A stretch of DNA of 8,859 bases from an uncultured Ruminococcus sp. (GCA_902765885.1 CACXBN010000267.1:1-8859), one strand, 5' to 3'; positions 1 to 8,455 are shown, counted from the first letter of the stretch. Numbers and translations: made by a program. Notes: a model not told the origin generated them from the sequence alone.

Positions 1-2
1 CG

Positions 3-2186
3 ATATGCATTGTCAATAATCCAAAAAAGACAGGGTTCCAGCTAGCGATCCGTAAGCGGTGGCATAAATTTACGGCCGCCGGAGGAACGACGACAGAGTC
101 TAGTTATGATGGTGCCTATTTTACTGCCATGATGGTGCAGATCGTCAAAGATGCGTCGACCGGTGAAGAGATCAGCAGACATGATTTCGGAAGTACTTTT
201 GAGTGGCATTATGACGGTAACACCGACTTTAAATATAAAGATCAGGGGAAAGAATCAAATATATCAATTCGATATCAAAACGGTAATTGGCTTGTAGTTA
301 TACCGGAAGGTCAGGGAAACGATGGCAGCAATCTTCCTAGATACGGATACTATACCAAAACGGATGGATCGATCGGTGTTGCTGAGTATGACTACACCGT
401 CCGCGAGTTGTCCGTAACGTCAATGGATGGATATCACTGGGCAATCTCGGATCATATCCAGGCAGGAAGTGCTCAGGATTTAGATCCTTCCTCGGGCGTT
501 TCTGGCAATGGACACATTTGGATGCTTGATAACTACCCGGATGCCGATCTTAAAATCATTAAACACTGGCCTAGCAAATCGACTAATCAGGGAGCACACG
601 CCGTTTATTTCCTGATTACAGATCAGAATGGGAAAAACGTACTTGATGACATTGTAGAAAGCAAGAAGTATAAGGAACATGATCTTACTGCCGGTGATGT
701 GGCACAGTACAATGGACAATGGTGTCTGGTTGTGAGGGGTCCGGTCAATTCAACGGAGGATTGGATCGGATACATCAATCATTTGCCACTGTTTGATTTT
801 TCGCATACTACATTTGGAGATGGAGAGATAATGCCTGGTGGTATGCCTGGAGAGATAAATTATAATGTAAAGGAAGTTGCGGCTCTTAACAGTGAAGGTA
901 CGCTGGTAGACAGTAGTGGCCTCTACATTCCTTACTATCAGGTGACAACACGCGGCACGAAGGATTCCATCAGGGCGAGTGCAGAGGGTATTCAGCTCGG
1001 AATGTATGACATTGATCCGGTAACAGGTAAAGAAACACTTCAGCCGACGATCGTAGAAGTTACGAACAATGCAACAACAGATCTTGAAGTTGAGAAACGT
1101 TTCTACGATGTAAACGATGATGGTGATATTTCGGTCGTCAATCCAGCTGATATGACTGCTTGGATCACGGAAGATGGCGGCAAGATTATCAAAGAAATCG
1201 ACTATATCGTGAAGGTTGACACCTATGAAGGAGAAAATACAGAACCGACACCTTCGCTGTCGGGATATCTGACAGAAAACTGGAAACAAGGACAGGAGCT
1301 TGCTGATGAAAGCGGCGCAAAGGTGTTTACCCTTTCTGTTGAGGGGGAACCGCAGAGCGACTCCAGCGGTGTATATTGGTCGGATAAGCCGGATGCTCTT
1401 AAAGGACTTCCATCGGTTAGAATTATCAACAATGGAACCAAGATTATTGTTCGAAGATATGCGTATTCGATCATTGAAAAGGGTATTTACGCTGTCGAAG
1501 GCACTGAAAGAATCGAAATAAGCAAATTTATCAGGGAAAGCACTTACGATAGACATAAAGAGGTATGGAAGCTTTCAAATACAAGATCCAAGAATGAGTA
1601 CACAGATTTTGAGTTCACCAAAGAGTGGCGGACGATGCAGTATGATACTCCGGTAGACTGGCCAGAGGATAAAGAAATATTTGTTCAGGTTATCCGTACG
1701 AAGAATGGCGCTGCGGATGATGAGTTCAAGTTGAACTTTAAAATCGACAGTACAAACAAAGAAAGTACTGAAGGTATCCCGGCAGAAGCAGGAAGTTTAT
1801 ATCCTGAGGGAAGTGCTCCGGTATTGAATTACCAGCCAGAAACAAAATATACGTACAAGGTTTCAAATCTGCTGAAAAAGGCTGGCTCAGATGTATATGA
1901 GTATTACATAACAGAAACTGTCAGTGTTGACGGATATATGGAACCGAGGTACTACGATCTTGATGAAAATGGCCAACTGGTTGAAAAAGAAACCGGAGCG
2001 GCGAATTCTGATCGTGTAAATAACGGTGGAAAGATCGTAAATAAAGAGAACTACGGCGTTGAGCTTCCTAGTACCGGTGGCCCTGGCACAAACTTGATCC
2101 ACGTCTTTGGCTTCATGCTCGCAAGTCTTGCAGGCGTTGGTCTGCTGATGAATAGATGGAAGAGGAATGTGCATAAGAAGATTTAG
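3..2186 (+). CDS. Cna_B-repeat LPXTG-anchored surface protein (pilin/adhesin-like), 5' partial
   Basis: This is the C-terminal 727 residues of a wall-anchored stalk or pilin-like protein. The frame is open to the left edge and in-frame sequence before the first ATG (nt 129) already reads as Cna_B, so the true start is outside the window. Residues below count from nt 3. Four tandem Cna_B-like units are visible, each with a lysine on a first strand ending K-x-W/F (K18, K187, K365, K540), an aromatic-rich strand ending in Glu (E135, E291, E492, E638) and a closing Asn (N177, N355, N526, N680). In Cna_B families these three residues form a Lys-Asn isopeptide bond with Glu as catalyst. The IVNN at residues 3-6 looks like the closing strand of a further unit upstream. 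The end has LPSTG (residues 688-692, nt 2064-2078), a hydrophobic span and a basic tail, typical of a sortase substrate. The units are about 140-170 residues from Lys to Asn, longer than a minimal Cna_B fold. The ligand is unknown. A probable terminator follows directly. Confidence 0.9.
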   Translation: MCIVNNPKKTGFQLAIRKRWHKFTAAGGTTTESSYDGAYFTAMMVQIVKDASTGEEISRHDFGSTFEWHYDGNTDFKYKDQGKESNISIRYQNGNWLVVIPEGQGNDGSNLPRYGYYTKTDGSIGVAEYDYTVRELSVTSMDGYHWAISDHIQAGSAQDLDPSSGVSGNGHIWMLDNYPDADLKIIKHWPSKSTNQGAHAVYFLITDQNGKNVLDDIVESKKYKEHDLTAGDVAQYNGQWCLVVRGPVNSTEDWIGYINHLPLFDFSHTTFGDGEIMPGGMPGEINYNVKEVAALNSEGTLVDSSGLYIPYYQVTTRGTKDSIRASAEGIQLGMYDIDPVTGKETLQPTIVEVTNNATTDLEVEKRFYDVNDDGDISVVNPADMTAWITEDGGKIIKEIDYIVKVDTYEGENTEPTPSLSGYLTENWKQGQELADESGAKVFTLSVEGEPQSDSSGVYWSDKPDALKGLPSVRIINNGTKIIVRRYAYSIIEKGIYAVEGTERIEISKFIRESTYDRHKEVWKLSNTRSKNEYTDFEFTKEWRTMQYDTPVDWPEDKEIFVQVIRTKNGAADDEFKLNFKIDSTNKESTEGIPAEAGSLYPEGSAPVLNYQPETKYTYKVSNLLKKAGSDVYEYYITETVSVDGYMEPRYYDLDENGQLVEKETGAANSDRVNNGGKIVNKENYGVELPSTGGPGTNLIHVFGFMLASLAGVGLLMNRWKRNVHKKI

Positions 2187-2191
2187 AGAGA

Positions 2192-2220
2192 AGTCAGCTA
2201 CTCCGGTGGCTAGCTTTCTG
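2192..2220 (+). terminator. probable intrinsic terminator after the first surface-protein gene
   Basis: Six bases after the stop codon, AGTCAGCTAC (2192-2201) pairs with GTGGCTAGCT (2206-2215) around a TCCG tetraloop. The stem is 10 bp with one C-A mismatch and two G-T wobbles. A short T-rich stretch (TTTCTGTAATTT) follows. The T tract is imperfect, so termination may be incomplete. Confidence 0.6.
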
Positions 2221-2413
2221 TAATTTAAACTTTCGTGTGCGACATGCCAAAAGTGACTAAAGTAAGGAAAAGGATTTCTAGATGAAAGGTATTTAGCAAT
2301 TATGTCTTTTTCGATGAAGTGATCAAAAAAAAGGTAAAAACTCCTTTTAGTAAGCTAATATAAATGATATCTATTTTTGAATAAGCCTTTTATAATTAAT
2401 TTATGAATGTATA

Positions 2414-2442
2414 TTGTTAACCAATAATAAATTATATATAAT
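2414..2442 (+). promoter_or_regulatory. sigma-A-like promoter for the 1978-residue surface protein
   Basis: TTGTTA (2414-2419) and a perfect TATAAT (2437-2442) are separated by exactly 17 nt, which predicts a start near 2449 and a leader of about 25 nt. The -10 sits inside a 12-bp perfect palindrome (2437-2448). The region is extremely A+T-rich, so chance matches are common. Another TATAAT at 2391-2396 lacks a credible -35. Confidence 0.5.
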
Positions 2443-2453
2443 ATTATAAAAAC

Positions 2454-2460
2454 AAGGTAG
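2454..2460 (+). promoter_or_regulatory. weak, distant ribosome-binding site for the 1978-residue protein
   Basis: AAGGTAG lies 13 nt before the ATG at 2474, which is further than usual, and it matches AAGGAGG at only five of seven positions. The start is still preferred because it gives a basic N-terminus directly before the hydrophobic segment. The next Met (residue 31) would cut that segment in half. Confidence 0.4.
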
Positions 2461-2473
2461 CACGGTTTTTATA

Positions 2474-5400
2474 ATGAAGAAATATCATCAAAAGAAAACA
2501 CTGAAAGAGGTATCAAAACTGCTTAAAAAGGCGGTTATTATACTGTCGGTTTTTGTTGTGTTTATGACGACTTATTCATTAGTTCTTCCGGCTATCACCA
2601 TTGATGAGGACTCTGTAACAAAAGATGATGGTATCTTCTTGGAAAAAACGGAAAATGATGGGGAGGTCGAATCTGAAGAAACTGAGTTCACTATAGAAAG
2701 TGACCAAAATAATGAGCAATTTCTCAATAAAGAAGATGACAGCATAGAGGGTATTGCTGCCACAGATGAAGATTTAGAAAACGTAAATGCAGAAGAAGAA
2801 AAGAATGAACTACCAAAAGAGGATGTTTCATATCCGGCTATGTCTTTCTCTACTTCCTTGTCTGATACATTAGTTCTTGTTGAAGCTCCGGAAGGTGCTT
2901 TGCCGGAGAACACGGAGATGCGGATTGAAGAAGTCAATTCGGATGGTCTTATCGAATCAATTAATGAATCGATCAAAAACGATGAAGATATCTCAGGCAA
3001 TAAGAGAGTTGATCAGGCCAAAGCCTTTGATATCACTTTTATATATAATGATGAAATTGTAGAACCTGATTTGCCTTTAAAGGTAAGCATTACTTCTTTA
3101 TTCATGGAGAAGATCGATGATGAACCTTTGCTATACCATATGGAAGAAAATGGTGAAGTGGGGAAAGTTGCTTCAGTAGTTCCAAATGAAGAAGAACTAG
3201 AAGTCATCAGCGAAGAGTACGGTGATGCCATTAAAGAACATGAAGAGATATCGGAATTATCAAGCGATAACACTGTTTCTTTTGAATCGGACAGTTTCTC
3301 GGTCTATGTCATCGTCTATACAGTCGATTTCCATTACGAGATTAATGGAGATTTTTTTGAGCTTTCTATCCCTGGCGGCAGTTATATTGCCTTAAGAGAT
3401 ATTATCGATGTCCTTGGAGTCAAAGAAGGTGGAAGTGTTCAAGAGTTTATCGCTGATGTTGAAACTGTTGAATTCTCTGATCCAAATCTGGTTTGGGTGG
3501 GGAAAGCCGATCAGGAAACAACATTAGGCTCTTTAAAAGAAACCAATAATCTTGTTGTGGAATACAGCGCAGAGTTGAGTGAAGAAGAGCTCCGAGAAAT
3601 CGATTCTAAGATCGTACAAGAAGGAGAATGGATTTTGATCAGCATTCTTCCTTTTGAAAGCGAAGAATCACTCACCATCACTTTGACGGATGGAGAGGTT
3701 TATGTGATTGGGATAACGGATTCTAAACCGGCAGATACGCAATTTGCCGATTTTGCCGCTGACAATACAAACCGTTTTGTTATCTGGTCTACTGGAGGAA
3801 GCGATGGAAAACCATACGCTCTTAAAGGAGATGGAACGACGGCAGAAATCGATCCGGTACAGATCGACATGCTTGGTCAGGAATTCCTATGGACGATAAC
3901 ACCGGGAATTGATGGAAGATACGTTTTCCGTCCGATCAGTGACAATACAAAAGCATTGGTATTAAATGGTTATCATACATTGCCTTCAGAGATAGTCAGC
4001 AGTAACGGGAATGCGAATATTTATCTATATCCGCCTTATACCGACCATAAGAACCAACAAGATGATGGACGCAGTTCAAATAATCCGGGATGGATTGTGG
4101 AAGGATGGAATTGGACACGCCTGAATCTTGGCTGGTCATCTCATCAATTTGAATCCCACAATCAATATTGCAGCAACATCAATATAACGAAACAAGAGCA
4201 TTTAATTGCCTTAAATCCAACAAATGGAAATGGCGTCTTACAAGGAAATCCAGACTCTGGCAATGTAACATCGACTCAATATAAGAAAATGAAGATTGAT
4301 GGAATTATCATTGATGATAATGATGACGCAAATCTTGACAAAGCCAGAATTTATATCCCGGTTCAGTATAACGATAATGGAACTGCTACGATCATGTTGC
4401 CATCGAATAGTCAGCTTGACAGTTTTAGTGTGTCGGATATTGATCCAGTTACCAGCCATAGCATTGTACAAGATCAAGATAAGTATCAGTGGGTCTTGCA
4501 TGGCTGGATCAATATAGCGACGGGAGAGTACTATGATGTGACTGGCGGACCTGTTACAGCTATCGTCAATAAAGATAATCTGAATGTTTTTTATGCGGAT
4601 TGGTGGGCTGCGGATTACAACTATACAATCCCTGAGGATCAGCTTACCAGTACGGTGGATACCAGCAATTTTGTCTCTATCAAAATGTGGGATTACAACG
4701 AATTATACAATTTGGCCAGGTCAGATGTCTGGAAAGTCGATGGAGACACCAGAAAGTATATTCAAAGAGATAACATCGAAAGTGAAGAATGGTATATCAA
4801 GAATGGTCCGTATTTTCAGTTTGTCGATAATACCGATCCAGCTAACTGCTGGCAATATGGCACCTTAGGCAACACGCAGGATAGAGGCAGATATAATCAA
4901 TGGAGCAATTACTCATATAGTGGCACTTTAGGCATCCTTGGCGAACAGGGACAAGTTCCAAGTACCGGTGTGTTGCAGAGTTTGTTTCCAGATACGGTTA
5001 CCCCGGGATCCGGAGTAAATTATCTTGGAACAGGCAATTATCTTTTTCATTACAATGAAGAAACCAAAACGTATTCTTATGACAGCGCATCCAATGCAGC
5101 TGTATACAATCAAAGTGAAGAGCGTTTCTATGTAAGTAATACAGATAAAAAATACTATAGAGGACCAGGTTATTATGAATCAACTGTGGGCGGCTTTTTC
5201 CCGTTAAACGACTATGGAAAGACATTAACTTATAATAACGGAACCACCAATAACTGGCTTGGCATCAGTATTGATCTGGATTTCTGGCTTCCTGATACGC
5301 CTGGCAGTGAAAATGCAAATTTACTTGCTAATCATCCGATGCGCTTCGAGTTTAACGGTGACGATGATGTATGGGTCTTGATTGATGGGAAACTTGCTCT

Positions 5401-8400
5401 GGATATCGGCGGTATTCATGAAGCTGTAGGTGGATATATCGATTTTTCGACGGGTGAGATCAGAAATGCCAAAGGTGATACTTACAAGTTAAGCGATATG
5501 GGTATCGGAGCAGGTGCTCATACACTTTCTTTCTATTATCTGGAACAGGGCGGCAATGCATCAAACTGCAAGATTACTTTCAATCTTGCGCCAAGATGGG
5601 ATGAAGAACCTGAAGTTTTTGGCCGGGCAAGTGTGACAAAGATGTGGTCTGCGGATACCCCAGAAACAGCTAGACAACCTTTATCGTTCTATCTTAAAGA
5701 CGATGAAGGAAATGTCGTAAAGGGTTCTACTGTAAATTATGATGATGGCACCGTTAATGATAATATCTGGAGCTATGTATGGGAAAATCTTAATCCAACT
5801 ATAGAATATGAGATCGTAGAGGCCACTGACCCGCGTTTTGATGTTTCCTCGACGCGCGAAACGGAAGTTATTAAAAACTGTTGGGCAGCTGCGAGCTATC
5901 ATAAAGATTCTGCGTTTGGCTCTGCAATAATTCTTTTGGGAAATGATCTGGAGGATGGCAAACTCCTCAAGGAAGAAGGATCTTCTGATACCGCTGTTTT
6001 TGATGACCACGTTGTGATGAATCCAGTGAGCGATGATGAAAAGTGGACAGTAGAAGGATATGATTCTACAAATCAGCATTTCTACCTCAAGAATTTTTCC
6101 GGCAAATATCTTTCTATCAAGAATGGAAACATCTCACTTGTTGAACAAGCGACTAATGCATCGTGGTTTTATATGAGTCCTTCCGGCGACTTGAATGACG
6201 CAAATTCTAAGTATCGTCTGATTGTAAATGGAAATGGTTCAATCGCTGCGGGAGTGATTGTGAACTCGGCGGACGAGACAGATCATAATTCCGAAGACAG
6301 AATCCATGTTTATACATATCATCGAGGTATATTTGCTAAACGAGAAAGCTATGCTTATACGAATAGTTTTAGGAAGAAAGATATTACCGTCAGGAAAGCT
6401 TGGAGCGACAGTGAAACTGTTAATCACGACAATGATACAATTACAATCGCTCTTTATCAGTATGCGTTAAATGAGAATCAAGAAGTTGTTGCAGTTGAGG
6501 AGTATTCTCTTGCAAACGATACTATAACCGGCAGTGGGAGTATTACAATTTCCGATCTCCCTGTTGCGGGAGTCTTTGAAGGTGAATATGTGACCTACGA
6601 ATATCATGTCTCAGAAAAAACTGGTAAGAAAGGGTATATTTCTGCTGTTGAACAAGACTCTGAAGGCACAGACACGTGGGTAATAACGAATATTGCTCCT
6701 GATGATTCTGATGAAACGACGTCTTTAAATGTAACAAAACTCTGGAAAGATAAAGATGGCAATGATGCAAGCGAAAACCATGAAAGTGATAATATTTCGT
6801 TTAAGCTGATACAGAAAGCGGTTGATAGCGATTATGTGCCGGTAACAATGAGATGGGTTAACTATAGAGGGGGATTAATTGAGGAACTGTATTATATTCA
6901 AAAAGGCAATGATTTTTTCTTTGCTGTTTCAAAACCAGGTACTATGCTTTCCCATGGCGTGACTGTCAGGACTGATAGAGAACAAGGTGATAATGATCAA
7001 TGGAACAGTGCAAATCCAGAAACTCACACTTTTTCTATTGAGAACATTACCGATTCAATCGCAATTACCGCAAGACTAACTTTTTTGAATGATGAATGGG
7101 GAGATGATACGAGCTGGATCCTGCAAAGGTGGGGGCATTCGGTTCCTGCCTCTGAGAATCTGTTGAATAATCTTGACGCTGTTGTAGAAGCATCGAAGAA
7201 TAATGTAGTTATTGATACGCAAGAAACGATTTATTCTTTTAGTAAAAACGCAATTGAAGACGGGCCTTATACTGAATCGGCGTTTAATTGGGTTGCTTCA
7301 TTAAGAGATCTTCCGTTGTATAAGAAAGTCGGAGCCGGTTCATATCATATTTTCTACTATTCGATTTCAGAGATATCTGTGAATGGAGAGCAAGTTGAAC
7401 CATCTGGAACGACTACTGCGGGCCAAAATGATGATTTTACCGTCTCGATAGATCAGGAAAATATGACGATCACCAATACAGAAAAAGAAAAGACGATCGT
7501 AACAGCGACTAAAGAGTGGACAAATGCTGACGGATCGCATACTCCGCCAGAAAACTCTAAGATTGCTTTTGAATTATTCGCAAACGGAGAGACAACCGGA
7601 AAGATTGTAAAACTCAACGGAATAAAAGATGTTTCGGAAAATCCTAGTGACTCAGAAGAGACGATAGAAGAAGCAGATAATAACGAGTGGTCGTACGAAT
7701 CTGATTCATGGGTAGCGGTTTGGAACAATCTCCAGAAGTATACATATGGCGAGGATGGAGCAATTGGCGAACAGATCAATTATACGATCAAGGAAATGGA
7801 CAATTCTATTCCAGAGGGTTATGCAGTAGAATATGGTCCAGAAAGTGAATATGTTATAAATGGAGGAACGATCACGAACAGGCAATTGACGACTTCCCTT
7901 GAAGTGGTTAAAGTCGATGCTATTGGCATGTCTGAAACATTAGCTGGTGCGAAATTCGAACTTAGAGAAATTGACCCATCCACTGGAAGCTATATCGGCG
8001 AGGCAGTTTTGCCTGTAACAACAGGATCAGGCAATAAGACAGGTACAGATGGAAAGGCGATATTTGAAAAACTGATATCCGGTTATTATGAGATAAAAGA
8101 AACAGAGGTTCCTGCAGGATACATTCTTGTAGGAGAAGGGAAGTTCTATATCAAGGTAGAGAATGGTACTGTTTGGTTTGTTGAAAAAGGAACGGATGAC
8201 CAATGGCATCGGAGTTCAGATACCAACGAGATGCATTTCATACCAGAGAACGCAACTTCACCAGCAACAGCTATGATTGGCAATACGCCTGGCGTAGCTC
8301 TTCCGCATACCGGCGGATCTGGAACAAAACTATTCTACACTTTCGGAATTGCTTTATTCAGCTTTGCTGGAATGGGATTGCTGATAGAGAAGAAGAGAAA

Positions 8401-8410
8401 AATGAAATAG
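2474..8410 (+). CDS. giant LPXTG-anchored adhesin with fibro-slime/PA14-like, beta-trefoil-like and Cna_B domains
   Basis: This 1978-residue exported wall protein has no enzymatic motif that I can see; it is probably an adhesin or pilus-tip-like protein. Order of parts: basic N-terminus and hydrophobic segment (about 18-43, ending SLVLPAITID); acidic linker (43-119, about 30 Asp/Glu); a conserved region with APEGALPE (120-283); a second region starting VDFHYEINGDFFELSIPGG (284-420); a beta-trefoil-like module (433-572); a beta module with HGW (about 600-712); and a fibro-slime/PA14-like domain (734-1038) with YSYDS, FFPLND, GDDDVWVLIDGK and GGIH. Five Cna_B domains follow, with Lys/Glu/Asn at 1056/1116/1297, 1308/1381/1406, 1422/1633/1668, 1680/1774/1802 and 1813/1876/1937. 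The first is interrupted by another trefoil-like module (about 1137-1290) and the third by an unassigned insert (about 1455-1565). The last is SpaA-like (KETEVPAGY). LPHTG (1943-1947), a hydrophobic span and a basic tail end the protein. The target ligand cannot be read from sequence. Confidence 0.93.
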   Translation: MKKYHQKKTLKEVSKLLKKAVIILSVFVVFMTTYSLVLPAITIDEDSVTKDDGIFLEKTENDGEVESEETEFTIESDQNNEQFLNKEDDSIEGIAATDEDLENVNAEEEKNELPKEDVSYPAMSFSTSLSDTLVLVEAPEGALPENTEMRIEEVNSDGLIESINESIKNDEDISGNKRVDQAKAFDITFIYNDEIVEPDLPLKVSITSLFMEKIDDEPLLYHMEENGEVGKVASVVPNEEELEVISEEYGDAIKEHEEISELSSDNTVSFESDSFSVYVIVYTVDFHYEINGDFFELSIPGGSYIALRDIIDVLGVKEGGSVQEFIADVETVEFSDPNLVWVGKADQETTLGSLKETNNLVVEYSAELSEEELREIDSKIVQEGEWILISILPFESEESLTITLTDGEVYVIGITDSKPADTQFADFAADNTNRFVIWSTGGSDGKPYALKGDGTTAEIDPVQIDMLGQEFLWTITPGIDGRYVFRPISDNTKALVLNGYHTLPSEIVSSNGNANIYLYPPYTDHKNQQDDGRSSNNPGWIVEGWNWTRLNLGWSSHQFESHNQYCSNINITKQEHLIALNPTNGNGVLQGNPDSGNVTSTQYKKMKIDGIIIDDNDDANLDKARIYIPVQYNDNGTATIMLPSNSQLDSFSVSDIDPVTSHSIVQDQDKYQWVLHGWINIATGEYYDVTGGPVTAIVNKDNLNVFYADWWAADYNYTIPEDQLTSTVDTSNFVSIKMWDYNELYNLARSDVWKVDGDTRKYIQRDNIESEEWYIKNGPYFQFVDNTDPANCWQYGTLGNTQDRGRYNQWSNYSYSGTLGILGEQGQVPSTGVLQSLFPDTVTPGSGVNYLGTGNYLFHYNEETKTYSYDSASNAAVYNQSEERFYVSNTDKKYYRGPGYYESTVGGFFPLNDYGKTLTYNNGTTNNWLGISIDLDFWLPDTPGSENANLLANHPMRFEFNGDDDVWVLIDGKLALDIGGIHEAVGGYIDFSTGEIRNAKGDTYKLSDMGIGAGAHTLSFYYLEQGGNASNCKITFNLAPRWDEEPEVFGRASVTKMWSADTPETARQPLSFYLKDDEGNVVKGSTVNYDDGTVNDNIWSYVWENLNPTIEYEIVEATDPRFDVSSTRETEVIKNCWAAASYHKDSAFGSAIILLGNDLEDGKLLKEEGSSDTAVFDDHVVMNPVSDDEKWTVEGYDSTNQHFYLKNFSGKYLSIKNGNISLVEQATNASWFYMSPSGDLNDANSKYRLIVNGNGSIAAGVIVNSADETDHNSEDRIHVYTYHRGIFAKRESYAYTNSFRKKDITVRKAWSDSETVNHDNDTITIALYQYALNENQEVVAVEEYSLANDTITGSGSITISDLPVAGVFEGEYVTYEYHVSEKTGKKGYISAVEQDSEGTDTWVITNIAPDDSDETTSLNVTKLWKDKDGNDASENHESDNISFKLIQKAVDSDYVPVTMRWVNYRGGLIEELYYIQKGNDFFFAVSKPGTMLSHGVTVRTDREQGDNDQWNSANPETHTFSIENITDSIAITARLTFLNDEWGDDTSWILQRWGHSVPASENLLNNLDAVVEASKNNVVIDTQETIYSFSKNAIEDGPYTESAFNWVASLRDLPLYKKVGAGSYHIFYYSISEISVNGEQVEPSGTTTAGQNDDFTVSIDQENMTITNTEKEKTIVTATKEWTNADGSHTPPENSKIAFELFANGETTGKIVKLNGIKDVSENPSDSEETIEEADNNEWSYESDSWVAVWNNLQKYTYGEDGAIGEQINYTIKEMDNSIPEGYAVEYGPESEYVINGGTITNRQLTTSLEVVKVDAIGMSETLAGAKFELREIDPSTGSYIGEAVLPVTTGSGNKTGTDGKAIFEKLISGYYEIKETEVPAGYILVGEGKFYIKVENGTVWFVEKGTDDQWHRSSDTNEMHFIPENATSPATAMIGNTPGVALPHTGGSGTKLFYTFGIALFSFAGMGLLIEKKRKMK

Positions 8411-8455
8411 ATCTGCGAAAAAAAGTTTTCTTCTATCTTTTGTTTTAACTGTTGT

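Noticed and set aside
129..131. First ATG of the first protein as a true start
   Set aside because: Cna_B-like coding sequence continues in frame upstream to the window edge and no ribosome-binding site or signal peptide is associated with this ATG.
750..1556. Long open reading frame of 268 codons on the minus strand
   Set aside because: It lies wholly opposite the clear Cna_B coding sequence, has no recognisable domain and shows no ribosome-binding site context; it is a composition artefact.
2244..2285. Short reading frame of 13 basic codons in the first spacer
   Set aside because: There is no ribosome-binding site before it and nothing to distinguish it from chance.
2329..2348. AAAAGG/CCTTTT hairpin in the first spacer
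   Set aside because: Six base pairs, mostly A-T, with an 8-nt loop and only a short T run; too weak to call a terminator.
2451..2470. AACAAGGTAGCACGG before the giant gene, reminiscent of a T-box sequence
   Set aside because: It misses part of the T-box core, sits between promoter and start with no room for a T-box leader, and the gene is unrelated to amino-acid metabolism.
4955..4969. VPSTG inside the giant protein (residues 828-832), similar to a sorting motif
   Set aside because: No hydrophobic span or basic tail follows and the fibro-slime domain continues through it.
8203..8448. Plus-strand 81-codon reading frame running past the end of the giant gene
   Set aside because: It overlaps the sorting-signal coding region in another frame and its product has no domain or export features.
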